DNA from: VRUE01 sp033856195
GTDB taxonomy: Bacteria > Actinomycetota > Thermoleophilia > Solirubrobacterales > 70-9
DNA: 64,000 nt
Direction: 5' to 3'
Assembly (NCBI GenBank): GCA_033856195.1
Contig: JAWVFL010000041.1
Span: forward strand, 1 to 64,000
Of the stretch, positions 8,170-15,526 are shown piece after piece. How positions within the stretch are numbered: the stretch's first letter is position 1; each line of letters begins with the position of its first letter. Below the pieces are notes generated by a model. The model searched no databases. It saw only the letters and a program-made list of their open reading frames with translations, and was not told the origin of the DNA. Made by a program: the position numbers and the translations under genes.

Positions 8170-9383
8170 GCAGGGGCTCCTTGGATCTTGGCGACAGCGC
8201 GGCCCGCCGCCTCCCACATCGAGACGGAGCGGTCGCAGTACTCGACCCCGTAGCGCTCGAGGATCTTGAAGCCCTCGTCCTCCCAGGCGCCCGGGATGCG
8301 GAAGATCGCGATCGTCTCGCCGGGGTCCTTGTCCAGTTCGAGGCAGGCCTTGATCACGCCGCGGGCGACGATGTCGACGCGGGTGTTGGAGACGATCGAC
8401 ATCATCACGGCGATCTTCTCGACGCCCTCCTTTTCCAGCACCTCCTTGGCCAGGCCACAGGCCTTGGCCACCGAGGGGTTGCCCCCGATCTCGGAGTAGT
8501 TGGCCGGCTTGCCGCCCTGGCTGCGCACCGCGTCGGTCAGGGTCAGCGAGCCGCCACCAGCGCCGATCACGAGGCCGAGGTTGCCCTCGAAGCCGTGGTC
8601 CTTGCCCTGGATCACGCCGCGGTGGTCGGCGGCGTCGATCGCGGCGACGTGGCGCTCGAAGTCGGACGGCTCATACGTCTCGCGGGTGTCCTCCTCGGCG
8701 ATCTCGAGCTGCTTGCGCAGCAGGCCCTTCTGGCGTCCGACCGCCTCGTTCTCCATCTCCATGTGGGCGTCGAGGGCGACGAAGCTGCCGTCGGTCAGCT
8801 CGGCCAGCGGGTTGATCTCGGCCAAGGTCATGTCGTTGTCGCGGAAAAGGCGGGCGAGGCGGGCGAGGACCGGCGTGGCACGGTTGAGCTGCGAGCCGGT
8901 GACCCCGGTGGCGGCGATGACCTGCTTGGCCTCGAAGTCGGGGATCGGCATCAGGTTGGTGAGGTGACCGCGGCCGACGTGGTCGGGGTGGGTCTCGGCG
9001 ACCTCCTCGATGTCGATGCCGCCCATGTCGCTGAACAGCATCAGCGGCCGCTTCGCGGTGCCATCCCAGACGACGCCCGCGTAGTACTCCTGCTTGATCT
9101 CGGCCTTCGGATCGACCAGCACGCCGCGCGGCATGTGCCCGTTGATCTCCAGCTTCAGGATCGCCTCGGCGTGCTCGGCAGCCCCATCGGGCGTATCGGC
9201 GAACTTGACGCCGCCGGCCTTCATCCGCCCGCCGCTCAGCACCTGCGACTTGATCACGACCGGCCCGCCAATTTCCTCGGCGACCTTGCGCGCTTCCTCC
9301 GCGGACGTGCAGAAGCCGTACTTGGTGACGGGAATCCCCGCCAGCTCGACGATCTTGCGTGCCTCGTACTCGAAGAACCTCAT
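8166..9383 (-). CDS. sucC: Succinate-CoA ligase beta-subunit-like protein (ATP-grasp)
   Basis: The 405-residue protein starts with the ATP-grasp signature of this family (FEYEARKIVELAGIPV), has a lysine-containing nucleotide loop (VVIKSQVLSGGRMKAGGV) and the Mg-binding segment LAEINPLAEL, and ends in the ligase CoA domain (GGNPS onward). Its N-terminal two thirds fit SucC, but the C-terminal stretch around MSIVSNTRVDIVARGVIKA differs from classical SucC, so a variant acyl-CoA ligase is possible. It is the first gene of the sucC-sucD-ferredoxin operon; the ATG at 9383 leaves a 403-base gap to the next gene. Confidence 0.87.
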   Translation of the reverse strand: MRFFEYEARKIVELAGIPVTKYGFCTSAEEARKVAEEIGGPVVIKSQVLSGGRMKAGGVKFADTPDGAAEHAEAILKLEINGHMPRGVLVDPKAEIKQEYYAGVVWDGTAKRPLMLFSDMGGIDIEEVAETHPDHVGRGHLTNLMPIPDFEAKQVIAATGVTGSQLNRATPVLARLARLFRDNDMTLAEINPLAELTDGSFVALDAHMEMENEAVGRQKGLLRKQLEIAEEDTRETYEPSDFERHVAAIDAADHRGVIQGKDHGFEGNLGLVIGAGGGSLTLTDAVRSQGGKPANYSEIGGNPSVAKACGLAKEVLEKEGVEKIAVMMSIVSNTRVDIVARGVIKACLELDKDPGETIAIFRIPGAWEDEGFKILERYGVEYCDRSVSMWEAAGRAVAKIQGAPA

Positions 9384-9786
9384 CGCGGCGCGGAACCCTA
9401 TCCAACCGGTGGCTCGACGGGGTTCTTCGTCTCAGCGGTTCATTGAATCTCGCAATTTGCGTAAATCGGCATCCAAAACCGGCGAATCGCCGAAGAACGG
9501 CCCCGCGGAGCGATGGTCTACGGTCAATCCCGATTCGGCCCAGGTCGAATCGTCGAGCGATGGACCCACGGCGTCCACAGCCGTGGCCTTGGGGTCCAAA
9601 CCCGAGGGGAAATCGTCGAAGCGGTTCGGACATGCCGGCGTCCGTTCCGCGACCTGTTCGCGGGTGCCGGGGGGTTGCTCTTGGCGGGGCTCCCCCCGGT
9701 GCCCGTGTCTTGCAGGAGCTTGCCTCCTGGCTTCAGCTCAGGCCAGCCTATTGGGATACTCCCCCTGACCCAATGAGAGGAGAGAG
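9384..9786. other. Intergenic region with strong tandem hairpins
   Basis: This 403-base divergent spacer holds the sucC promoter side on the left and the lipoprotein promoter side on the right. It contains an 11-base palindrome CGCAATTTGCG at 9451-9461. On the right there is a 14-base-pair stem (9661-9674 with 9692-9705; two G-U pairs, 17-base loop) followed by a second hairpin, CAGGAG (9713-9718) with CTCCTG (9724-9729). No convincing protein gene is visible; an 87-codon frame at 9513-9776 resembles nothing I know. A structured leader or small RNA is possible. Confidence 0.4.
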
Positions 9787-10092
9787 ATGAGTTTCGTGGG
9801 GCGAGCCGGCATCGTGGTCGGCGTGGCGGCGATCGCGGCTCTTGCGATTGGCTGCGGGGAAACGGTGATCGATTCGGCGAAGACGGAGGACGCCTTGAAG
9901 GCCAACCTCTCGAATTCGCTTGGAGAGAAGGTCTCTGCCGTCGATTGTCCCTCCGACGTCGAGGTCGAAAAGGGGAAAACCTTCACATGCAGCGTCAAAT
10001 TGGCGAAGGGCGAAGAGCAGACGGCGACGCTCAAGATCCTCAACGAGGATGCGGACGTAAGTGTGACCGATCTCCGCGGAACCAATGAATAA
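9787..10092 (+). CDS. DUF4333-type small lipoprotein
   Basis: The 101-residue protein has a positively charged start, a hydrophobic helix and a lipobox ending at Cys23 (ALAIGC), so it should be a membrane-anchored lipoprotein. Two further cysteines bracket the segment VDCPSDVEVEKGKTFTC, the pattern of DUF4333 domains, whose function is unknown. A clear ribosome site (GAGGAGAGAG) precedes the ATG at 9787. Its last codons overlap the possible start of pckG, so the two may be cotranscribed, though they need not work together. Confidence 0.82.
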   Translation: MSFVGRAGIVVGVAAIAALAIGCGETVIDSAKTEDALKANLSNSLGEKVSAVDCPSDVEVEKGKTFTCSVKLAKGEEQTATLKILNEDADVSVTDLRGTNE

Positions 10093-11911
10093 AGTGCCGC
10101 GAATGAGCCAAACCATCGCGGCCGAAGCGCCGACCACGCACGCAAAGCTCCTCGACTGGGTCGGGGAGATCGCCGATCTGACCCAGCCCGACGCCATCCA
10201 TTGGTGCGACGGCTCGGCTGAGGAGTACGACTCCCTCGCCCAGACCCTGATCGACGCGGGAACCTTCGAGCGCCTCTCCGACGCCAAGCGCCCCAACTCC
10301 TACCTCGCCCTTTCCGACCCCGCCGACGTGGCCCGGGTCGAAGACCGCACCTTCATCTGCTCCGAGCAGGAGAGCGACGCCGGCCCGACCAACAACTGGC
10401 GCGAGCCGGAGGCGATGCACGAGACCCTGAACGGCCTCTTCCAGGGCTGCATGGTCGGCCGCACGATGTACGTCGTTCCCTTCTCGATGGGCCCGCTTGG
10501 CTCGCCGATCGCCCACATCGGCGTGCAGCTGACCGACTCCCCCTACGTCGCCACCTCGATGCGGATCATGACCCGGATGGGCGCTGCTGCGCTCGAGGTG
10601 CTCGGCACCGATGGCGAGTTCGTCCCCTGCGTGCACTCGGTCGGCATGCCGCTGGTGGAAGGGATCGAAGACGTTCCCTGGCCCTGCAACGAGGACAACA
10701 AGTACATCGTCCACTACCCCGAGACGCGCGAAATCTGGTCCTTCGGCTCCGGCTACGGCGGCAACGCCCTGCTCGGCAAGAAGTGCTTCGCGCTGCGGAT
10801 CGCCTCGGCGATGGCTCGTGACGAGGGCTGGCTCGCCGAGCACATGCTGATCCTCAAGCTGACCTCGCCCGAGGGCAGCGTCAAGTACGTCACCGGCGCT
10901 TTCCCTTCCGCCTGCGGCAAGACCAACCTGGCGATGCTGATCCCGACCCTGCCGGGCTGGAAGGTCGAAACCGTCGGCGACGACATCGCCTGGATGAAGT
11001 TCGGCGAGGACGGCCGCCTTTACGCGGTCAACCCCGAGGCCGGCTTCTTCGGCGTCGCGCCGGGGACCGGCGAGGCGACCAACCCCAATGCGATGCGGAC
11101 GATCGAGAGCAACTCGATCTTCACCAACTGCGCCAAAACCGACGACGGCGACGTCTGGTGGGAGGGAATGACCGAGGAGCCGCCCGCCCACCTGATCGAT
11201 TGGCACGGCAACGACTGGACGCCAGAGTCCGAGGCCCCGTCGGCACATCCCAACGCCCGCTTCACCACGCCGGCGGCGCAATGCCCGACGATCGCGCCCG
11301 AGTGGGAGGACCCCGCCGGAGTGCCGATCGACGCCTTCCTCTTCGGCGGCCGCCGCGCCACCACCGTGCCGCTGGTCCACGAGGCCTTCGACTGGGAGCA
11401 CGGCGTCTTCCTCGGCGCCACGATGTCCTCCGAGAAGACCGCCGCCGCCGCAGGCAACGTCGGCGAATTGCGCTTCGACCCGATGGCGATGCTGCCCTTC
11501 TGCGGCTACAACATGGCCGACTACCTCGCCCACTGGCTCGAAGCCGGCAAGCGCGAGGGCGCCCAGCTGCCGCGGATCTTCTACGTCAACTGGTTCCGCA
11601 AGGACGCCGACGGCAAGTTCCTCTGGCCCGGCTTCGGCGAGAACAGCCGCGTGCTCGAGTGGGTCTTCCGCCGCTGCGACGGCAGCGCCGACGCGGTCGA
11701 GACCGCGATCGGCCTGCTCCCCAGCGAGGGCGACATCAACACCGAGGGCCTCAACATCGAGCCCGAGGCGATGCGCGAGCTGCTCTCGGTTGACGAGAAC
11801 CTCGTCCGCGAGCAGCTGCCGCAGGTAAAAGAGCACTTCGCCCAGTTCGGCGACAAGCTGCCGGCAGAGCTGCGTCAGCAGTTCGAGCAGCTTGAACAGC
11901 GCTTGGCGTAG
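10085..11911 (+). CDS. pckG: Phosphoenolpyruvate carboxykinase (GTP)
   Basis: The 608-residue enzyme interconverts oxaloacetate and PEP with GTP/GDP. It shows the kinase loop PSACGKTN at 274-281, the metal segment GDDIAWM at 298-304, and the substrate-binding regions RTMYVVPFSMGP and DAGPTNNW. Length and motifs are those of actinobacterial PckG. Translation may begin at ATG 10085, overlapping the lipoprotein stop, or at ATG 10103 (Met-Ser-Gln-Thr), which fits mycobacterial PckG better; neither has a strong ribosome site. It is the exit point from four-carbon acids to gluconeogenesis. Confidence 0.97.
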   Translation: MNKVPRMSQTIAAEAPTTHAKLLDWVGEIADLTQPDAIHWCDGSAEEYDSLAQTLIDAGTFERLSDAKRPNSYLALSDPADVARVEDRTFICSEQESDAGPTNNWREPEAMHETLNGLFQGCMVGRTMYVVPFSMGPLGSPIAHIGVQLTDSPYVATSMRIMTRMGAAALEVLGTDGEFVPCVHSVGMPLVEGIEDVPWPCNEDNKYIVHYPETREIWSFGSGYGGNALLGKKCFALRIASAMARDEGWLAEHMLILKLTSPEGSVKYVTGAFPSACGKTNLAMLIPTLPGWKVETVGDDIAWMKFGEDGRLYAVNPEAGFFGVAPGTGEATNPNAMRTIESNSIFTNCAKTDDGDVWWEGMTEEPPAHLIDWHGNDWTPESEAPSAHPNARFTTPAAQCPTIAPEWEDPAGVPIDAFLFGGRRATTVPLVHEAFDWEHGVFLGATMSSEKTAAAAGNVGELRFDPMAMLPFCGYNMADYLAHWLEAGKREGAQLPRIFYVNWFRKDADGKFLWPGFGENSRVLEWVFRRCDGSADAVETAIGLLPSEGDINTEGLNIEPEAMRELLSVDENLVREQLPQVKEHFAQFGDKLPAELRQQFEQLEQRLA

Positions 11912-12216
11912 AGGGACTTACTCTTCAGGCAGGCTGGAGGGCGGCGAACTTTGTGGCCAAGGCACCGCCCTCCCGTTCATCGAGAAGCAGCTGAACGCGC
12001 TCACCCTCGCTGCGAGATGAAGCCTTCTTGCCGTCATCAGAGCCGAGCGGCGATCTGAAGGGCCAGCGTCGCCGCGGAGGTGGGACGACAAGTGCTCGCG
12101 GGCGGTGCTGGCGTGGCGGGAAGGTCGAGTGGGAGAGCATACGCAATGACTAGGCCAAACCGCTCCCTACCAAAGCGCTCTGGACCGAAAGGCAGGCAAC
12201 GTGAAGCATCTTCCGG
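11912..12216. other. Non-coding stretch after pckG
   Basis: I see no convincing gene in these 305 bases. Small frames exist on the minus strand (11925-12146, and 12037-12336, which runs into the XRE gene) but they have unremarkable composition and no recognisable motif. The region begins the sparse accessory-looking segment that continues to about 14000. Confidence 0.4.
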
Positions 12217-12459
12217 ATGGCTCGCATAGACGACGATCCGCCTCGGGCAAGCAAGGCATTCGGCGAACGCCTGAAGGAGCTTCGGGGCGACCTCGACCTG
12301 TCCCAAGACGATGTCGCACGGGAAGCTGATATTCACCCGACCGCAATTGGCCGGCTTGAGCGAGGCTCGCGCGAGCCTCGCCTGACGACGATCCTCCGCG
12401 TCGCTCGGGGGCTCGGAGTTAACCCAGGCGAGCTTCTAGACGATCTTGGAAAGTCTTAG
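12217..12459 (+). CDS. XRE/Cro-C1 family helix-turn-helix protein
   Basis: This 80-residue protein is almost entirely one XRE helix-turn-helix domain (about residues 13-72): FGERLKELRGDLDLSQDDVA, then HPTAIGRLERGSREPRLTTI and LRVARGLGVNPGELL. Such single-domain proteins are common in plasmid, phage and toxin-antitoxin settings. No partner toxin gene is evident; it stands alone between non-coding stretches. The ATG at 12217 is preceded by a weak purine run. Its role is unknown. Confidence 0.85.
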   Translation: MARIDDDPPRASKAFGERLKELRGDLDLSQDDVAREADIHPTAIGRLERGSREPRLTTILRVARGLGVNPGELLDDLGKS

Positions 12460-12746
12460 GCCAGGCTGAAGATTCGGCGGGTGCGCTCCTCTCGTTCGCT
12501 CACTAGTTCGGCTTCGCGGAGTACGCCAAGCCATCGTCGTACATCGGCCCTCGCCTCCTGATTAGCGGCCAATGGGTCGGATGAGAGACAACCGGCGACC
12601 CGCACGCTGCTGACGGCCAAGCGGCAAGCGGCGGGTGAAGACCGCTGCCGTTCGGTCGGGTGCGGCTCGCCGGCATCCCATCCTTGAAGCGACCAAAACG
12701 CTAGCGGCGAATTCAGTTCGACTCAACTCTCAAGACTTTTCAAGCG

Positions 12747-12756
12747 AACCGGTTGA
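12747..12756. promoter_or_regulatory. Repeat motif AACCGGTTGA, copy 1
   Basis: AACCGGTTGA matches the inner part and right arm of the 12-base palindrome found at 13046-13057. It lies about 420 bases upstream of the winged-helix regulator gene and is the most distant of four copies. Confidence 0.4.
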
Positions 12757-13045
12757 TAAACGCTGAGCGTCCCGGCCCGCGCGAATTCACACGTGGGCGG
12801 GTGAGGACCGACGGGCCGGGCCGCTCGCTGAGTCCTAGTTGGACTTCAGAATCGAAACAGCCGGATAGACACGGCCGGAGGGAATCACCTTCATGCGCTC
12901 TCACCCCCTTCTCCTGTCTTCAGGCAGAGGGCGAGTGAGCAGCGTCGCCTCTGCTCATTGGGCCACTCGTGGGAAGAGCCGGAAAGCCGGGACTAGCCCA
13001 GCGAGGGAGCGGCGCACCCGATATGCCGCCGCAGGTGAGCATAGG

Positions 13046-13076
13046 TCAACCGGTTGATCTTTCCCAACCGGTTGAC
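13046..13076. promoter_or_regulatory. Two tandem ACCGGT palindromes upstream of the winged-helix regulator
   Basis: TCAACCGGTTGA (13046-13057) is a perfect 12-base palindrome; AACCGGTTGAC (13066-13076) is a second copy with centres 18 bases apart. They lie 92-122 bases upstream of the regulator start codon. Paired palindromes of this sort are typical autoregulatory operators; the assignment to this regulator is inference. Confidence 0.5.
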
Positions 13077-13167
13077 GAAAAAGTTCCGCAAAGTGCTGCC
13101 CGTTTCCTGAGCGTTAGCTAGGCTCCCGCTGAAAGTCAGGCAGTACCGAGCAAAACGGGGGGTCTCG

Positions 13168-13881
13168 ATGGCGGCGCGGGCCGCGAAGGCAGCAAAAAGG
13201 GGGAAGAAGCGCAGCGCTGTTACCAAGACCAAACGGTCTAGCTCAGCAAAAGCAAAAGCCAAAGCGAAAATCGCGCCGATGACATGGGCTAAAGCCATAG
13301 CCCATCCAACTCGGTTGCAGATCCTTGCCGCTTCCCATCAAGGAGAGATCAGCCCGGCCGATTTCGCAAAGGACCACGAAATGCCAACTGGAACAGCAGC
13401 CTTTCATTTCAAAAAGCTGCGCGAGTGCGAAGCCATAGAACTCGTTCGCGAAGAACGGGTTAGTGGATCGGTTCGCCACGTCTACGTTGGAAGCAAGCGG
13501 GCTCTCTACACCAAGTCAGATTTGTCCCGTGTCCCCGAGTCGATTCAGACCGGTCTCGTCGGTGCGGCGTTGGAGGACTTCGTAGGGGTCGCCGTTCAAG
13601 CCATTGAGTCCGGCACTTTCACGGCCCGGGGAGACTTCGTTTTAACGTGGGATGAAATCCGACTGGATGAGATTGCCTGGACGAAGCTGGGGAAGATGCT
13701 TCGGCTGGTGTTGAAGAAGGTGCCCAGCCTCGAAGAAGAGTCTGAGGGCCGCATGGCATCAGGTGGCGACAACGGCTTTACCGCTGCGGTGGGGTTGGCC
13801 GCGTTCGAGCTTCCTTGGCCCAAGTCGGAAAAGCCGCGTCGCAAGCGGAAGTCACACGCTAGAGGCAAGCCCACCGGTTGA
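13168..13881 (+). CDS. ArsR-like winged-helix regulator with lysine/alanine-rich N-terminal tail
   Basis: The 237-residue protein starts with a striking 36-residue Ala/Lys/Ser tail (AAKAAKRGKKRS, then KAKAKAKAK), like a histone-H1 or Lsr2-type DNA-contact arm. It is followed by an ArsR/HTH_5-like winged helix (about 38-125: AIAHPTRLQILAA, then GTAAFHFKKLRECEAIELV and VRHVYVGSKRALY). The C-terminal half is of unknown fold and ends in another basic patch (PRRKRKSHARGK). It resembles helix-turn-helix proteins with a HPTRLQIL start common in Solirubrobacterales. It is flanked on both sides by ACCGGT-centred repeats and lies just upstream of the RHS gene. Confidence 0.75.
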   Translation: MAARAAKAAKRGKKRSAVTKTKRSSSAKAKAKAKIAPMTWAKAIAHPTRLQILAASHQGEISPADFAKDHEMPTGTAAFHFKKLRECEAIELVREERVSGSVRHVYVGSKRALYTKSDLSRVPESIQTGLVGAALEDFVGVAVQAIESGTFTARGDFVLTWDEIRLDEIAWTKLGKMLRLVLKKVPSLEEESEGRMASGGDNGFTAAVGLAAFELPWPKSEKPRRKRKSHARGKPTG

Positions 13882-13882
13882 C
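13873..13882. promoter_or_regulatory. Repeat motif ACCGGTTGAC, copy 4
   Basis: This copy overlaps the stop codon of the winged-helix regulator and lies about 145 bases upstream of the RHS gene, so the same protein could also control the RHS gene. Confidence 0.4.
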
Positions 13883-13966
13883 AAAAGTGAACCGTGTGAA
13901 TGCACATTCGCAAATCACTGTGATAGGAAACTGCCAGTACCAATTGCAACTCGCTTGCATTCCAAG

Positions 13967-13987
13967 AGCCCGGCTGATGTGCGGGCT
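13967..13987 (+). terminator. Possible terminator after the winged-helix regulator
   Basis: AGCCCG (13967-13972) pairs with CGGGCT (13982-13987) across a 9-base loop and is followed by TT. It is a short stem, so confidence is modest. It separates the regulator gene from the RHS gene. Confidence 0.4.
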
Positions 13988-14026
13988 TTGAGTCTGGCGC
14001 AGGGGCACTAAATCGGGAGGAATTCA

Positions 14027-15334
14027 GTGAAGGGGATCAGGCTCGTCATGGCGGTTGCGGTTCTATTGCTCGCTCTGGGCTCGGGCATCGCGCTCGCCGA
14101 GCAAGATGGAACTGGCGAGACCGAAGCCGCATCGCCTCCCTATCCCTCCCTTGAGCCGGGTGCGGAAATCGCGGCGGCACGTACGGCGAATTCGCAGACA
14201 TTCCGCCTGGAGGCAGGCGGCCGCGAAACGCGGATCTATCCGAACCCAATCAACTACCGCGACGGCGAAGGCGAATGGACGCCGATCGACGATGCGCTTC
14301 AGGAAGGGTCCGATGGGGCGGCCCTGACAAACGGCCCCAATGGCTTCGACGTGGGCCTTCCCGCCCAGATCGACTCCGGCGCCACTCGCTTCATGGTTGG
14401 CGAGGAATGGATTAGCACACAGCTGATCGGGCCAAACACCGGGGCGGTGCAACTCGAAGGCAAGACCGCGAGCTATGAGACGCCCAGCGGCGGCCTCTCC
14501 TTTGACTACATGGGCCTTGCCAACGGCCTCAAGGAGGAGATCGAGATCGCCGATGCCTCCCAGCCCTCCTGCTTCACCTTCAACTTGGACGCTTCCGCCG
14601 GGCTCACTCCCACCCTGAACGAGGAAGGGGCGATCGAGTTCCGCAACGCCAGTGAAGAACTGATCGCCATACTGCCGGCGCCGACGATCTCCGACAGCGC
14701 CCCCGATGCCGCTATCTCCCGCGCTGCCAGCTACAGCCTCGGATCCAGTAGTGGGAGTTGGCAGCTGACCGTGACAGCCGATCCGACCTGGCTTGCACAG
14801 TCACAACGAACCTGGCCCGTCCGCCTGGACCCGACCGTCACGGTGCCGACGCCCTACCTCGATTGCGCCTTCGGCGGTAAAGCCGGCAGCAACAACGCCC
14901 CCTCTTGCGGCTCAGGCGGCGCCAAAGTGCTGACCACTGCCTACTGGCCCAAACTGAACAGCGCCGATGACGAATGGTCGCGAGCGCTGCTTCGCTTCAG
15001 CCTGACCAAAGTGATCCCCGGCAACTCTTATATCGCAGCGGCAACAGTGAAGCTGCACCAAAGCGAAGCTGCCGCCAACACGAGCGGGGTTGAGCTACGC
15101 CGAGTGGACAGGGTTTGGACCAACGGCGTTAGCTGGACCTACTACGAGCAGAAGGAAGGCTCGAAATGGACGACCGAAGGTGGCGACTACACCGAAGAAC
15201 TGGGCAAAGCCATGCCCGGCGAAGCTAAAGAAGGCTGGTGGAGCTTCGCTCAGCCCTCAGTGGCGGCGATCCAAGAAAAAGTGCCACAGAATGTCGCTCC
15301 GGACAAGTGGAGCACCGGCAGCGTCAGCTACTAG
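14027..15334 (+). CDS. Secreted RHS/YD-repeat protein, N-terminal part ending at an in-frame amber codon
   Basis: The 435-residue product starts at GTG 14027 behind a good ribosome site (GGGAGGAATTCA) and has a signal peptide (about 1-25, cleavage after ALA). From roughly residue 275 it has a DNRLRE-type carbohydrate-surface domain (ALLRFSLTKVIPGNSY and following). It stops at TAG 15332-15334, but the same frame stays open with domain-like sequence for the next 64 codons and then continues into the RHS portion without any shift. So this is probably the front of one 1845-codon gene. Codon use (many GAA and AAA) differs from the GAG/AAG preference of core genes nearby, suggesting transfer. Confidence 0.8.
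   Translation: MKGIRLVMAVAVLLLALGSGIALAEQDGTGETEAASPPYPSLEPGAEIAAARTANSQTFRLEAGGRETRIYPNPINYRDGEGEWTPIDDALQEGSDGAALTNGPNGFDVGLPAQIDSGATRFMVGEEWISTQLIGPNTGAVQLEGKTASYETPSGGLSFDYMGLANGLKEEIEIADASQPSCFTFNLDASAGLTPTLNEEGAIEFRNASEELIAILPAPTISDSAPDAAISRAASYSLGSSSGSWQLTVTADPTWLAQSQRTWPVRLDPTVTVPTPYLDCAFGGKAGSNNAPSCGSGGAKVLTTAYWPKLNSADDEWSRALLRFSLTKVIPGNSYIAAATVKLHQSEAAANTSGVELRRVDRVWTNGVSWTYYEQKEGSKWTTEGGDYTEELGKAMPGEAKEGWWSFAQPSVAAIQEKVPQNVAPDKWSTGSVSY
15332..15334 (+). other. In-frame amber codon inside the RHS gene
   Basis: The reading is Ser-Tyr-TAG-Ala-Lys-Leu-Ile. Position 15335 to 15526 is 64 sense codons in the same frame, joining directly to Met at 15527. The stop falls inside the DNRLRE-type domain, whose final cysteines (ECTKTSC) lie after it, so the break is not a natural domain boundary. 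A point mutation, sequencing error or readthrough could each explain it. Confidence 0.85.
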
Positions 15335-15526
15335 GCGAAGCTGATCGACGACAAATCACGCGAATGCACGAAAACATCATGTACGCAGCGCACCGCGCGC
15401 TTTGAATCCAGCGCCGCGTCTAACCCAGAAAACCGGCCCTATCTTTCGATCGTCTATTACCTGGCGGCACCGTCCGGCAGCAAGCTGATCTCCCCGGCAG
15501 AAGGCACGGTTACCTCGCGGCGGCTG

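Larger units (their letters stand above)
12460..13167. other. Non-coding region upstream of the winged-helix regulator
   Basis: About 700 bases lack a credible gene; a 61-codon frame at 12753 has no known similarity. What stands out is a repeated element centred on ACCGGT: at 12747-12756, 13046-13057 and 13066-13076, with a further copy at 13873-13882 beyond the next gene. These are described separately. Confidence 0.5.

Noticed and set aside
9513..9776. 87-codon frame before the lipoprotein gene
   Set aside because: It spans both strong hairpins and resembles no protein; RNA structure explains the stretch better.
10040..11836. 598-codon minus-strand open frame
   Set aside because: It mirrors pckG in a third-position-GC frame and has no recognisable domain.
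12753..12938. 61-codon frame in the accessory spacer
   Set aside because: It begins inside an operator-like repeat, has no ribosome site and no known similarity.
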